From contig NC_135361.1 of NCBI RefSeq assembly GCF_051622035.1, forward strand, positions 27,769,205 to 27,833,204: a stretch of 64,000 nucleotides of DNA, given 5' to 3'. Under the pieces are notes generated by a model, which was given only the letters and a program-made list of their open reading frames with translations, searched no databases and was not told where the DNA came from. Of the stretch, positions 23,500-36,910 are shown in pieces (the stretch's first letter is position 1; each line of letters starts with the position of its first letter). The position numbers and the translations under genes were made by a program. The stretch is from Arctopsyche grandis (lineage: Eukaryota > Arthropoda > Insecta > Trichoptera > Hydropsychidae).

Positions 23500-23732
23500 T
23501 TGTTATAACTTATAATCACCTTACGTATTGTACAGAACACGATGGTCTTCAAATTGCTATCGACTTCACTTCATTATAATTGGTAGTATTATTCTCGTTA
23601 GGAATAAGCAATATTTTCTGTTTCAATCTGGGATTTCGGAGCGTTCGTAGTTTGACCTGATCCAAAGTCAAGTGATTTTATTTATAATTAAATTTTTTAG
23701 TCAAAGAAAATGAGGGTTTGGCTACAATATTA

Positions 23733-23842
23733 AGCCAGCAGTTTGGCTTAATGGTAGCGTATATGTTTAGCACCATGCGATCACTGGTTCGATCCGCCAA
23801 AAACTGCTGGTTAGATTTGGGGCTATTTCTGACTCCAAGATT
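23733..23842 (+). mobile_element. tRNA-derived SINE copy 1
   Basis: An A-box-like TTGGCTTAATGGTAGC (about 23742) and a B-box GGTTCGATCCG (about 23786-23796) are about 40 nt apart, as in tRNA promoters. They are followed by the family-specific body TTAGATTTGGGG...GACTCCAAGA. Shared with the copies at 38463-38665 (minus) and 56061-56230. Confidence 0.65.
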
Positions 23843-23984
23843 ATTTCAAACTTTAACCACTGTTTTTGATTTTTCTTTTAGCAGTCTGAGAGAGTGTTGT
23901 CATTGAACATAAAGCAATTGTAATGATTGTGAAATATTTAAAAAAATTAATTTTGCTGACGCTAATTGTAATGATTGTGAAATA

Positions 23985-24260
23985 TTAAGTCGCCTCTTCC
24001 AATGTGGTGAAATTCATTTTTTTCAACCTCTCATTATAAGACGGTGATTTTAGTTCGGAAGGTATTTTAGTAATCCTCCTTTGAATACATATAACATCTT
24101 ATTTAAAATGAAGATTCCATATACTAAAAGCGTATTCTAATTTAGGCCTGGTAAAAATTTTATATATTTTTGTTAAGATGTTTAAGCTATGTAAGTTAAT
24201 CATTAAAAACACGTTTAATAACATAAAAAAAAGAGAAAAACATTGATTCACAATAAGATT
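23985..24260 (-). mobile_element. LINE C-terminal remnant (CR1-like)
   Basis: The minus strand reads LEYAFSIWNLHFK then a stop, followed by DVICIQRRITKIPSELK and SPSYNERLKKMNFTTLEE, the conserved post-RT region of CR1/jockey-type LINEs. It is short and frame-broken. Confidence 0.6.
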
Positions 24261-24599
24261 AATATGGGAAGTCCATTTGAAGTAACAATTAGCGATAATA
24301 CCTAGATATAATTGATGTTGATTACTGTTGATTGGATTACATTTTATCTATTATGTAAGGAAAAGTAGGATTTTTGTAACAATACAAAAAATTTCTTGAC
24401 GTGCCATTATTTTTATTAAGATATGTAAAAAGGAGGTTTGTAAAAATAAGTAGTAGGTAGAACGGATGAAAGATGGACAAAAGAAATGCTCTAATGATAC
24501 TTGAGATCATTTAAAACTGTGCAAGGATGGCCACATGAGAGATTACACAAATTAGAAGAATGTGTGGCGTGATATATGTATGTAGGTGAGAATTGTTCA

Positions 24600-24720
24600 A
24601 AACAGTGTAGTGCACTGGTAGAGCTATTGCATACCAGCAGAGAGGTTTTGGGCTCAAGTCCCGACTAAATAAGCTGCTGGCTAAATCTTGTAGATATAAC
24701 ACAGATAGACCATCTCCTGC
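24600..24720 (+). mobile_element. Possible tRNA-derived SINE, second family
   Basis: An A-box-like TAGTGCACTGGTAGAGC (about 24608) and a B-box-like GGGCTCAAGTCCC (24650-24662) have tRNA-like spacing. The segment AAGCTGCTGGCTAAATCTTG follows. The similarity to copy 1 (CTGCTGGTTAGATTTGG) is weak, so this may be a diverged relative. Confidence 0.45.
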
Positions 24721-25535
24721 TTTAATTTTTCTAGTTTAATTGTTGTAACCGATCCAATAAATCGGTATCCTCACCCACAGTTTTTCGCAAACTCAAGTAA
24801 TTAGCATCTTGAATTCGTTGAATCTAATAAAAATATGCTACCTACACAATGTATTTCTCGCAAATTTGCTGTATAATATAATATATAATTTTATTTAATC
24901 AAACTTTACAAAATGATGAATTGAGGATCATTGATTTGAATATAATAAATGTCATAATAAATAATAGTATTATTATTAAAATGGTAAATCCAGAAATTAT
25001 ACGACACGGCCTTCATCAATTCGCGACCCCTGTGACCTCTAAGACAAAATTCTAATGCAAAAATTCTAAAAACTGCATTTTTCATGTAACCTGTAAATTT
25101 CTCGGCGTCTGTCAATGTCAATATGAAATTCGAAGTTGGAATAATCACAATTTGGTCAAAATTAATTTCCACAACTTCAATTGTCGATTACTATCATCTA
25201 ACCACTATTTATTCAATCTTAGCTAGTTTATAAATAAAGTTCAATCGGTAAAACTTTGATATTTGACGGTGAATGATACCATTAGTTATCTACATATAAT
25301 ATTTCTTTCCATATATATGTAGAAAGCTTTCAATTTGTTTTTCTTTGCTTCTCATTTTATTCATTTATGTACATACCTATATATTATAATATTCACAATA
25401 CATTTTACATCTTGTCTAACAGCTATTGATCCACTGATCATTATCTATTTTAAACAAAATGTTTCTATTGGTATCTTAAGAGGACTGTACACCCGAAACC
25501 TTAATTTTGTTACCGTTCCTTTCTTCGATATATAT
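24721..25535. other. AT-rich intergenic sequence, small shared repeats only
   Basis: About 24970-25040 (AAATCCAGAAAT, CGCGACCCC) resembles 37515-37590. About 25385-25460 carries the repeat seen at 22640-22760 and 52760-52860. No gene was recognised. Confidence 0.4.
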
Positions 25536-25666
<131 letters not shown>

Positions 25667-26304
25667 AGTTGCGCTTTGACCAGATAAAACGTGTTTTAAA
25701 TTGACAAAATCGAGGGTTCATATTCTACTATTTTCTCCTCCAAAACTGGACCAATTTTTAAAAATATTTCATCATCGGTATGAGAAAGATATTTTCTGTG
25801 CATCTATTGGCGTATTTTTTTAAAAATCGACCGTTAAATAACCACGCTAGACTCTTTTCGTGGGTGTAAAAAAGAGGCGATTTTATAGATGTTTGGTGGC
25901 TCCTAGCTCCTATAAAAAATAATTAATTAAAAAAAATAAAACGATAGATGCACCCCAATGGTGGATATCCATAGCATATTAAAAAATAATTTCTCTAGTG
26001 CCATAATTGAGGTAGGGAGAAGTATAGTACGTTTGTATGGACAAGGCGCTGATATCCAGCCCTCTTAATGTTAGTGCTTACGGCATAATATAAGAGAAAC
26101 TTTTAATTTAAATGTTTAGTAATTAATATTCGAATTTCATCAGTTGATTTATCACTTTCGTCAACAAAAACTTTTATTGGATTCATTGAAATGTCTAATG
26201 TGTATAAAATCAGAAATAAGCTGACCATTTCATTAGAGTACAGGTCGTAAAATATAAATTACTGAAAAATCGATATATTATCTGTCGGTCTCCGTGACGA
26301 GACA

Positions 26305-26450
26305 GAATGTTAAATTACAGAAAACGCAAATATTGGAAGGCAAAGATCGAAAATCGAAAGATCTTAAGTCCTCTTGTTACAACAGGAACAAGAGGAACAG
26401 GTTTTTCCTCCCGTATTAATGTGCGCGCGCAGAATCGGTTACTGAAATTC
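26305..26450 (+). repeat. Dispersed repeat, second copy at about 61600-61802
   Basis: It shares GGAAGGCAAAGATCGAAAAT, CGAAAGATCTTAAGTC, ACAACAGGAACAAGAGGAAC and CCTCCCGTATTAATGTGCGC with 61620-61802, in the same orientation. No coding potential. The type is unknown. Confidence 0.65.
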
Positions 26451-26937
26451 TTACGTAAATTTTTATTTTTTATAGGTATCCTCTTTTTTTTAATAGGACA
26501 CCTATTTTGAATTCAATTATCTCCCAAACCGCTAACCGAATCGGACTGAAATTTTTTTACATGTAATAGAAATAATAATTTTTATCACCTGATATTTTTA
26601 TCTGAACCGGAAATAGAACTTTTACTCTAGAGAATCGAGGCTTTTTATGTTTTTCTCAGAAACCTTTTGGTTTATTGAACTGAAATCTCATATCTAGTTT
26701 TTAATTGATAACGATGCATTGCTAGTATGATACAATAACGTAAGTAACGATACAAAAAAAATTATCTTAAGGAAAATTCTGTCTTAAAATATACATATGT
26801 AGTACGCAAGGTTGTTTGTTAAAGGTCAATTCATAATAAATAAGGGGTACCCCAAACTATATATTTGTTTTTAATCCGTTTTGAAATATTATTATATGTA
26901 GATTCTTAAATACTTACTTATTTATTTTATTATTTAG

Positions 26938-28265
26938 CAATTCATTGATCAAATTACGGCAGTCGCTTCTTTTGACATAATTGAGGCATTTTGGAATTCA
27001 TGGCAATTTACTTAGATGGTTAACTTCATATGTTAATTTGAGAAGTCAATTGGTTACAATCAAGGGTTTCTCATCTGCCCCTAGAATAATCCCTTCAGGA
27101 GTTCCTCAAGGTTCTCACCTTGGACCACTTCTGTTTATTATTTTTATTAATGATCTAATCCCCCTACTGAAGTGTCAATGCTTATTTTATGCCGATGATC
27201 TTAAGGTTTTTCATCCTATCAATAGTGAGTCGGATTGCTTAAAATTACAATCCGACATTGATATAATATCTGAATGGTGTAATGTAAACCTTATGCATCT
27301 CAATATTTCTAAATGCTTCTCATTGACACTTTACATAAATCGTAACCTAATTGACTTTACTTACAATATTAATAACGTAGATCTTATAGCAAAAAATTGT
27401 GCCAGAGACTTAGGCATACTTATAGATTCCAAACTATCATTTAATGAACATATTAATCATATTGTTACTAAATCCTATAAACTCTTGGGATTTATTTGCC
27501 GAGTTGCGAAGCCCTTTAAGAATCCCCATATGATTCTACTCTATTACAGTTTGGTTCGTAGTAATATGGAGTATGCCTCAATTATATGGTCTCCCTATTA
27601 CCAAACTCACATTGAGCATTTAGAAACAATCCAGAAGCGTTTTTTGCGCCATTTATCCTATAAGACTGGTCTTAAAAAACTGTTACCATCTTATAATGAC
27701 AGACTTTCTTTTTTCCATATTGCAAGTTTGTCTCAGCGTAGAAGGGTTTCTGATTTGTTAATTTTATATAAGATTGCTAATGGTATACTTGACACATCTG
27801 TTTTAAGTGAGATTAATTTTAACGTTAATGCCCGATTCACCAGATGCACAAATCTTTTTTATCCACCAATTTGTCAAAGCAACACCTCTTTCAATAGTAC
27901 AATCGTTCGTATATGCCGTATTTACGATAGCTTTAGATGATTGTCCTGACCTCTTTAGTGACTCTTTTTAGGACAAAGGTGAAGAAAATAATATGTGGTT
28001 GATTTGCTTCTTCACCCTTATAGTCTTTCTTTTTCTTTTTCTTTTTTACTTTATCTGTATCTTTTTCTTTATCTGTTTCTTTTCTTTTTTTTTAAATCTT
28101 GATGTTTTTGTAATTTTACTTTTTTATATCATCATGTGGTGCTCACTGTAAATGGAATATTATATTTTTATTTATGTTTATTGTTATTTTTTGTCTCATT
28201 ATACAACTTTATTTTTATATTTTATTCTGTATGTGTGCCTATTTAAATAAAATAAAATAAAAATA
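26938..28265 (+). mobile_element. 5'-truncated jockey-superfamily LINE with open C-terminal ORF
   Basis: The frame 26981-27940 (319 codons from the first Met) encodes part of the RT domain and the C-terminus: HFGIHGNLLRWLTSYV, GVPQGSHLGPLLFIIFINDL, CLFYADDLKVF with an intact catalytic pair, RDLGILIDSKLSFNEHI, SNMEYASIIWSPYY and IQKRFLRHLSYKTG, ending DSFR-stop. The 3' UTR is T-rich and ends in an AAATAAAATAAAATAAAA tail near 28265. The endonuclease and N-terminal RT are absent. The ORF has no frameshift, so the insertion is fairly recent. Confidence 0.88.
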
Positions 28266-28882
28266 AATTATATTTGAAAGTGGCGGAAGTCCAATTTTCA
28301 GTTCCGAAAACACTATTTCCGTTTCACTTAACTCACAAATTGCTATCACTTCTTTTAATTCGATACATCCAGAATATTGGAAAAGCAGAAGAAACGTATT
28401 GCAGGCCACCAGTATTTTTATTCTTAAATATTGTTAAACGCAAAGCATTATATTTAATGTTTTGCGAGATATTTCTCGAAATTAAGAAAAGTGGGCTTAT
28501 GCCACATTCTATTATAACGGCTCTTATTATCACAGTTCATCGACGGATTTATGTAGATCCTTCTTGTCATTTATTACGCACATTCTGAAAATAAAATATG
28601 TACTGGGAAAAAAATAAACTGTTTATAATGATTGAATAATATTTTATACATTAAAAACGTGTATTTTTTTAGGGTCACAGGTCACATGGCTTTAATAAAA
28701 AATGGTCACCCCCAAAGGTTAGGAGGCTGCGATACGAAATTTGAATAGGATTAACGGTGTTCGAATGGTCTCCAAAATATACATATATTCAAATACATAT
28801 GTACGGTACATACTAACTCAACATCTAAAAATTACAACAAATAACATATTTATATATGACTATTATTGATATTATAATATGT
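28266..28882. other. Spacer between LINE and gene C, unassigned ORF
   Basis: An open frame of 104 codons (28274-28588 +) and an antisense one overlap here. Neither shows a recognisable domain, and the flanking sequence is repeat-like. No gene is called. Confidence 0.4.
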
Positions 28883-28979
28883 TTTATTTATTTCATAAAT
28901 TGCAATAAAACGCAATATATTCATATATTTTAATTAAAATATAATTTATTGGCATACATATTTCAGATTTTGAAAGGTC

Positions 28980-31900
28980 TCAAGGCCAAACCACACTCTC
29001 TATCCAAGGAACGAAAGCAGAAACTCTTGTGTAAATGGCGGGCGTGCCAATGCTTCCACAATATTTTCCCACGGATGTAATTCCAATAATGGTATAAGTG
29101 CAATGCACCCCATTATTGTATATTTGAAGAGGACCACCAGAATCACCCTGTAAATAAATAAAAATATCAACTTAAATGGAACTGTACTTGCATTGTGACT
29201 CTGTTGGGTCTCCAGCAAACATTGACAGTAGATGATTCATCTGGATTTTATAATCGTTCGGTCGAAGTTGGTATTAAAATTAAAAGGAGCGAAAATTAAA
29301 CAATTTTTTTTAAATTATCCGTTTTTTCTCCTGTCAGGATATATATTTTAATTTATTTTTTATAATCAGTGCTTTTTATATTTATGTTATTTTGTAAATT
29401 TGTCTTAAATATTTCCTTATTTAATTCTTCATTCATCGTCAAACACAAAATTGTCAGTATCTTTATCTTTATCAGTAAAAGAGTTTCTTCCATCTTGGAA
29501 TCGTCAATACAAGAAGGATATATTTGCTTCATAATACTCATCGTAAAATATACAGACAAACATACATTCGCCTTTATTATAAAATTTTGATTAAAATATT
29601 TTTCCCGGGATTCGAGATAAAAATTCCCGGGACATGGGACATCAAAAATTCTGTGAAATCCCAACAATTTCTGTCCCAGGTTTAACCAGACAGAAACCCT
29701 AGTATGTATAGATGATTTATCTGGATTATATTATCATCCAGACCCATTAACAATGTATGTATGTACATACAAATCTTATTTGAACAAATGACCCCTGAAT
29801 TGGTAAACAATTGTTGTACCTATGAGTTTGTGATTATTGGACAGTCAAAATAAACTACCTGACATGTATCTTTCACTGCTACTTTGCTTCCATAGCATAT
29901 TTGTGTTTGATTCCTGATTCCATCGGGCGATTTTCTAGTAGATGGATGTTTATCTCTGCATTCTTCGTATGGGAATTTATCTATGGTCACCTAAAAAATA
30001 TTATTATGAAAATTATATTCACTCACTTTGACTTTAACTTTGCAATCGAACATTTAATTTTGCATTGGGTATGTTATATACTAGAATTTGACTGTTTTTC
30101 TATTTAATACACCGATTTTTACTAACTTACTTAACTATTAAAATTCATTCATATACATATGTATATCATATACATATGTGTGTGTATGTACATATGTATG
30201 TGCTTACGTATGAATTGAAAAATAGCAGACGATAAGTTGGGAAACGAGTAAGAAATAGCAACTTCTTTATGGCACAATGGTGTGATAAGTTTGATAATTT
30301 GTATGAAACTTATTTGTTGTTAAAAAAAATGTTGGATTTTTACTTTGAGTAAATTGTTACTTCTAGTTCTTCTATCTTCTGTAGCTCCCCAACCAGTAGC
30401 TATAGCTTTTCCATCGTTCACTTCATTACCGATATGGAGACAAGCAGGACGCATTCTGGTGCCATATTTTAAACTGAAAATACCAAAAATCTAAACATAA
30501 CATACATATGTATGTATATATGATAATCTTCTTTTTGTATAATTTTAATTAAAATAAACAATAAATACGCTCACGATCTATCCAATTTTACTAGTGCTAT
30601 GTCATTGTACGTCCATTTTCTAACGTAATCGGGATGCTTCACCCTCCGTGTTATATTGAAGAAAAATTCAGGTTTAGGTTCAATATTCATATCCTCACCT
30701 CCTAATCTCACATATTTGACGCCAACCCTGGATTAAAATTTACGAAATGTAGACTATAACAAGTTTGGGTCACTGAAAAGACAAGAAAGTTTGTGGCAGC
30801 CTCAACTTGAATCATATTTCTAATTTTCAAGTGAATTGAGCCTAAAAATGATTATTTACGACTATTTGATTTGGATTATTTTAATTAATAAATTAGAGCT
30901 AATTTTGTGACTAGTTAGTTTGTAATTCGATACATTATGAAGTTATAAGGGAGTTCTTTTTATGTATATGTATAGAGCTTTAAAATGAAATAACACACAT
31001 AAAAATTGTGGTAATTGCCATGGTATTAGTTTTATTGAAAGATAATATTATGCCATTAGTTTTAATATGATATTGTGCATTTGGGTGTGGCGGCTAGTTT
31101 GAATAAAGCGCAATCTGTGCAATTATTTCAACCAATTCTTTCATTTTCGACCTATATTTTGAGCAGCTGGGTCTGTATATCGGCAATAAAGAGGCGAAGT
31201 CTTTCAATTCGTTCATCGTCTTTAGTTTATCGGCGTAAACTAGTCCACGTATCCCCACAAAAAATAATCCAAAGGTGTTAGTTAAATCACACATTTTGAT
31301 AAAATGGTAAAATGGACGTAACGAACGGTGAATTTCGAGAAACTGAATCACGATTTTCAAAATAAATTTGCACAATTTGCAAGCGCTGTTTTAGTGTGTC
31401 TATTTATGGTAAAATGCCAAACTAAATTGGGCACAAATCAGCTCAGTAAAAAATGTCGCTAATTCAAAAAACAAACCTCTAAAAAACATTATTTATAATG
31501 CTTAAACTGTAGTGTATTTTGAAGCCAAGAGTAAAAGCACGTGAGTAAAATGAAAGTACATACATATGTATGTCCTAATTGTAAAATGAAGCTACCAGAT
31601 TCATATTCAGCCACTAGCAAGTTACTGACCCATTGCAATTATCCAGTTATTTTGACAGCTCAAAGTGAGGTAATGGATAGTTTGAAAAATATTCAATTTT
31701 AAGTGCATACAAATAAGTCTGTGAAAAAGTGGTTTCATTTTTTGGTATGTACATATGTATAGTATGAAAATGCAATTTAATTATTTTACATATATATTGA
31801 AATATATTTTTTGAATTGATATAATATAATTTTCGTATCATATATTTGTTATTAATGAGAATCATATTATTAATTATTAATATATGAAATCTAAAATAAA

Positions 31901-33855
31901 GAGGCATTAGTTAGCAGCTTTCTACATAATAAGACCAGAATTGAGAAATGGAAAGTGTTTTAACCTAGTGTATTTATTGTACAAGCAGTGTCCAGCTGTC
32001 ATGACCCACTGCTCACTGATCAGAGTACCACCGCAATCCCAGTCGATTTTATTATTTTCTGTGTTGTCATAGCCGAGGACTGCCTGATGAGGAAATTCGT
32101 CTTGTTTGGCATCAGTTCCTCCAAAAATCAACTCTTTGGCTGTGTGCTTGCAAGTGTCCGTCCGAATTTTGTGTGCTCCAATAATTAGACTGAGTGGCGC
32201 ACAGGGGAACACCGAGTCGGCCAAGTCAATGCATTCTGAAATAAGAACATATATTCTTGGAAGCGTTTTCTTGTTTTTTTTTTTTTTTTATATCGTAAAA
32301 TTCAGTTGTTCACTCACTGTCCCATGCCTTTTGACCAGTTTTTCTGACTTTGATTGCATCTTTTGGGTATTCACATTCAATGAACTTAGATGGAATGAAA
32401 GGTTTTCTTGTAGTAGTAGTAGTTGTCGTTGTAGGTGGGGGACCATCACCAGGACAACACACTACTGTTTGAAAACCTATATAACTGCAAATCTAATAAA
32501 ACAATACTTTGTCTATTTATAGTAGATTAAGCATAGTCTGATTTTTTTCCCTTTGAGAATGTATTATGATTATTATTTATTATTTTATTAATTGAAAAAT
32601 CAACAGACAGGATGTACAGAGATAGATATCAAATTCGATAGAGACAGAGATGTATATCAGATGTATATATAAGTATCTATTAACTCGAAAAAATGTAATT
32701 ATAATTGTAAATTTATTTAAAGTAGCTTCTTAAGAATACTAAAATATTTAAATGAGAATCCGAAAGTCTAATTCTAGATTTGGTACAAAAATTTCCAGCA
32801 ATGGAAAAAACTCTTTCAGTTTCGGTCGAGTTGGTTTTTTTGTTAAAAGGGACGAAAACAATTTTTTTTTAATAAATGGTTTTTTCTCCAGCATGTATAT
32901 TTTAATTTATTTTTTAAAGTCGATGTTATTTTTATTTACGTTATTTTGTATATTCGTCTTTGATAACTCCTTATTTAATTCTTCATTCATCGTCAAACAC
33001 ACAATTGTTTCATCTTCATCCGAATCTAAAAGAGTTTCTTCCATTGTGGAATCGTCAATACAAGATGGATATACTCGCTTCATAATAGTTTCACCGTAGG
33101 ATATACATTCGCTTTTATTACAACATTTGAAGAATGTTTTGTTCGGTATAAAATCAGAATTATTTAAAATTTGTGTTAAAAAAATCAGTTTTAGGCTTCT
33201 TCTTTCTTCGATTTTAATTTTTGAGAATATTTTACGATTCTTTGTGTATTCGATTTATTATTTCCCTTCGTGTAGTCGTGAAAATGTTGTATGGTTTCAA
33301 GATTTTTTTTAATTCAATTCCCGGGATTTGAGATAAAAATTCCCGGGACACGGGACAACAAAAATTCCGTGAATTTCCGGGAATATCTGTCCCGGGTCGA
33401 CCCGGGTCAGAAACCCTGGTATGTACATATGTATGTATATATATATTTTTAGTTCAAATAATGAATGGATTTGAATATGTTTTATAAGAAACCTTCTTTG
33501 AATGGGAATAAATTCGTTCAACAAAATTAAATTTTACCGTCGGATTTATTTTTTCAAATCTTAACTGGTTCTTGGCCTTTAAACATGTTTTGAAAATCTT
33601 ACATACGCCTGGAGTTCCATTGTTTAAGAAGCAATCATCACCTATAAAACGAAAAATAATCTAAATATTGTGAATTATCGTATTATATCTTATTTTATTA
33701 TATAAAACATACATAAATATGTACTTTGTTGTACATATATTGTATATTTTTATTTTATATTGTTTTTAAGATATTAGCCACAGTTACATTATAAGAGTAC
33801 TCTAACGCGTCACACAATCATTACACAAATAAAAGTACTTAAAACAACCGTGCTT

Positions 33856-33904
<49 letters not shown>

Positions 33905-35807
33905 TAAAATCAACCGCGAGCGTTGCTCCACAACCACTCAACCAATTCAGTGCAGCTTACATTAAACAGGTCAATTTCACAAGGAACCCGCTTGATCAGA
34001 TATATCGCTGTATGTAGATATTGAAGACGTTACCACCATATGTACATATGTATATGTGCGAGCCACAGGAGGAGAAAATAAATCACGATTCCTCAGGTCC
34101 CTGAACTTACTAGGTGTATTTAACTTAAATTAATTAAGAACCTGAAGATTGTATACTTACCTATTTGACAGCTTAAAAAAGTGCTTTCCCAGAAACATAA
34201 GATGACGAGACTCCAATGAGCTGAAGCCTAACGCCTCTAATAGGAATTCACTAGGATATGGCCAAGGATAATAACCATACGATTTCATATAAATATATCT
34301 GAAAAACCATTTTTGGATTCTCTCATATGTATGTAGATATTAACGTAATTTTTCAATGTTTGAACCCGATGGTGTAGAAACAAATCAAAAAATGTCTTTT
34401 GTGTATCGTCGTTAATGTTTTTTGGGCCTCTTTGAACTCTGTGTTGGCCATTCGTTCTGGCCCACAGCAGGTATAACGAAAATGTCTCTATTTAAACCAA
34501 ACATAAATATCTCGTCATCCTCAATCGTTTTATGGTGCTTACGGACTAAACCAACGACGATTTTGGGCCAACTCTTAAAACCAGTAGCGTACAAAATATC
34601 GAAATAAAAATTAAATTAAAAAATTGAAATTAAATATCAAAATTAAGCTAAAGAGCGAGATTGAGCTAAAATTAGATCATCGTTGATGTTTTGAATTACA
34701 TTAATGTTTTGAATTACGACGATACGCATTACAACCAGAGAAATATTATAATTTTTCTGATTACGAGCGAAAAAAACCTTGTTATTATTTCTTCAAAGTC
34801 GTCACGATATACTACTGTGTATCGTGACGACTTTATATTTTGGCCGTCGATGAAACATTTAATAAAAAAACTGTCGATGTCGGTTGTCGGTGATTTGTCA
34901 AAGGGTTTTTTTTCCTTCGTCGAAATAAAATTAATAATCACACATTATTCGATAAATTTTACCTCTGAGATGGATTTAATTAATTGATTTATTTCGACGA
35001 GAGAAACAATTGAAGACTAAAATTTTCGATTGATGTACCGACAACGCAACGGATTGCCGACCATCGCTGGATCACCCATACTAATACATGATATATTCTC
35101 AGTAACTGTGCATTACGGGGAAGTAAAAATAATAATTCTTTGATTTTTTTTCGATCTTAGTGCGTATCTTCGTAAGTCAAAACTTCTTCGACAAACAAAA
35201 GTCGAGGATTACCTGTATGTGATTGTTGATGATCTAATTTTAGGTACGCAGCATTAAAGACTTCGCATTAAGAATAATGAAACGTGTGTCGACTATATGG
35301 ATGTCCTGCAAATTGGATCCAATCTATCGTATTGTACATAACTAGGGATTGCAATACCAGTAAATAGGTTTACCGGTAAATCAACAAATTTCGCCATCGT
35401 AAAATACCGGCTAATTTTAAAATTTACCTCGAGTTTACCTATTTTAAATTTTAGATTACTAAATTTTAGAGTAAATGTAAAATAAAATGACTTTTTTTAT
35501 TCAAAATTTATCTTTTTAGTTTGGTTCTCTGTGTGATTCTTAATAAAGAGCCATATGATCGTTAGAATCAAGTTAGATCAGGCGTGATTTGAGGTTTGCG
35601 TGTGTCAAAGATACATAATAAAGCTTTTCAGCCATTCAGAGTTTGCCTACTGCAAAGAAATATATTAATTAGCTTCAAACAATATTCAGAGAAATATTAC
35701 GTACAACGTTAACATCGTGACCGAAAATTTGACTTACCAACGGAAGTTTGAGATTTGGTTTGTACAAATAAAATAAACACAGTTGTCACGGTTGGTAATA
35801 TCTTCAT
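28980..35807 (-). CDS. Gene C: complete CLIPC-type clip-domain serine protease, 400 aa
   Basis: Exons in coding order are 35807-35738, 33641-33538, 32492-32318, 32235-31965, 30727-30575, 30473-30344, 29990-29859 and 29147-28980. The total is 1203 nt, with GT-AG junctions and consistent phases. A signal peptide (about 1-20) is followed by a clip domain beginning [14 protein letters not shown] and closing VVCCPGDG. Then come a seven-Thr linker, Cys of TDTCKH, activation site Leu152|Ile153 (AKEL|IFGG), His199 (TAGHC), Asp249 (YNDIALV) and Ser348 (GDSGGP). Asp342 stands at position 189. Position 226 is Ala382 (T-P-A-I-Y), as in B. It is the closest paralogue of B: exon 7 is virtually identical because of the shared 1.2-kb tract, while exons 2-5 and 8 differ at many sites. 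The promoter-proximal 300 nt is also alignable to that of B. A secreted zymogen in an immune or developmental cascade is inferred from family knowledge. Confidence 0.94.
29257..30462. repeat. Gene C copy of the 1.2-kb tract from gene B
   Basis: Counterpart of 11858-13068. At the left edge the sequence switches, in the middle of the hAT transposase remnant, to unrelated sequence. There GATGATTCATCTGGATTTTA (about 29230-29250) resembles the flank seen again after the hAT end at 29709 (GATGATTTATCTGGATTATA). C therefore carries that flank twice. The truncated hAT occupies about 29257-29700. Confidence 0.88.
31094..31300 (-). mobile_element. Possible mariner-type transposase remnant
   Basis: The minus strand reads [20 protein letters not shown] then [16 protein letters not shown]. 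This is reminiscent of the mariner C-terminal DFFLWGYLK-x-LVY block followed by the helix of the catalytic region. The third catalytic Asp is not preserved. Tentative. Confidence 0.4.
32713..33418 (-). mobile_element. Non-autonomous hAT element in intron 2 of gene C
   Basis: The 5' end CAGGGTTTCTGACCCGGG lies at 33418 (minus strand), followed by CCCGGGAATTTTTATC-type GC blocks. The 3' part encodes [20 protein letters not shown] then [17 protein letters not shown]-stop (stop at 32713-32715), a well-preserved hAT dimerisation end. An acidic segment ([20 protein letters not shown]) lies between. It is the same family as 11555-12303 but an independent insertion: the homologous intron of gene B (16604-16934) lacks it. 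Confidence 0.78.
33858..33899. repeat. (TA)n microsatellite
   Basis: About 40 nt of AT dinucleotides in intron 1 of gene C. Confidence 0.85.
33900..35730. other. Intron 1 of gene C, mostly unassigned
   Basis: AT-rich sequence without a recognised mobile element. It contains a 15-bp perfect hairpin AAAGTCGTCACGATA / TATCGTGACGACTTT (34795-34809 / 34820-34834). Short opposing ORFs at 34412-34607 have no recognised domain. A palindromic DNA element at about 34690-34950 is possible. Confidence 0.4.
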
Positions 35808-35846
35808 GGTCGATAATAAGAAGTCTCGAGCGTGTGAAGATATAGG

Positions 35847-35855
35847 CTCGACTGT
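35847..35855 (-). promoter_or_regulatory. Initiator-like motif of gene C (ACAGTCGAG)
   Basis: Forty nt upstream of the ATG on the coding strand, at the same position as in gene B and two nt further than in D. The surrounding promoter aligns with that of B over about 300 nt. Confidence 0.5.
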
Positions 35856-36465
35856 TTGTTATAAATTAATCATCCTACGCATTACACAAAATCCAGTGGT
35901 CTTCAAATTGTTATCAATTTTATTATAATATACATAAATAGGCAATATTATTCTCGTTTCAAATATGCAATCTCTTCCGTTTCGATCTGGTACTTTGTGG
36001 TCTGCGTAGTTTAATAAGTTCCAAAGTCAAGGAATTTTCATAATTGTTGGGAAAGAAAATGAGGGTTTGAATGTAACATAATAAATAATTTGTGATTATT
36101 TTTATAAGTAGAATGTATGAGAGATGGACGAAATATGTGCTCTAATGGCACTCGAGACGTAAAAAGGTGCAAGAAGGGGCACCATTGAGATTACACAAAT
36201 TAGAAAAAAAATTGTGGTTGGATAAGAGTTGCTCAAAGCACAAACGAATATATGTAAGCGTGTTGGAAGAGGTTTCCTCCATATTCATCACAACGGAAAA
36301 ATGAAAATTGTGCACTAAAAATCACTACAATAATAATTTCTTGCTGAAAATATGACTTCCTTCCTTAAAATATTAATTTCTTACCGACATATTGATCTTT
36401 TCCCAAAAATATGTATTACTTCCCGAAAATGTAATTGTATTTTTTCTTCCTTAAAGTATTAGTAT

Positions 36466-36910
36466 TTTTACGTACGCCGCGGATTAAGCGAATAGAATCC
36501 CAGAGACTATGTGACCGTTCAAGGGTTATCTGTTAACAGATTAACTAAGTGCTTGCACTTAGGACCAACGGATATCTGTTAACGGACTAACTAAGTTCTT
36601 GCACTTACTTCCAGGATTATATCTGGACTCTTAGTGCAGTTAGGCGAAACAATGACCGTTATTAGTCCTTTCTCAGAATCGGTACGGGGAGACCTAATGT
36701 CGTGGGAATACATATCCGAATACGTGACTATACAACAGGTAAACAGATTAGACGTCTTGAGAGATCTACCCTTTATAAGGTGGTACGTAGGCGATATCAG
36801 GTCATTCTGGACTGAGCACTGCCAGTGCGTGTATCTCCTCAATCATCAATAAATGCTGTGAAACGACTGTTGGCCTTTTACTTGGATCCTCCACCCACCC
36901 CGACGCAACA
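36466..36910 (+). mobile_element. Solo LTR with GTAT target duplication
   Basis: It ends GACGCAACA; the start is TTTTACGTACG, a decayed TGTTACGTACG. GTAT flanks both sides (36462-36465 and 36911-36914). Inside are a tandem pair of GGTTATCTGTTAAC-like blocks, CTTTCTCAGAATCGGTACGG, CCCTTTATAAGG (TATA-like, about 36770) and AATAAA (about 36849). It is related to 21285-21675. Confidence 0.85.

Noticed and set aside
23620-23640. NF-kB-like GGGATTTCGG upstream of gene B
   Set aside because: It departs from the GGGRNNYYYY consensus at the 3' half and is not conserved at the matching place in C, so no immune-response element is claimed.
28274-28588. 104-codon plus ORF before gene C
   Set aside because: No recognisable domain, an overlapping antisense frame of similar length, and repeat-like surroundings. 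A transposon origin is possible but unproven.
34412-34607. Opposing 60-codon ORFs in intron 1 of gene C
   Set aside because: They are mirror frames of one another without a domain, and no splice signals support an exon.
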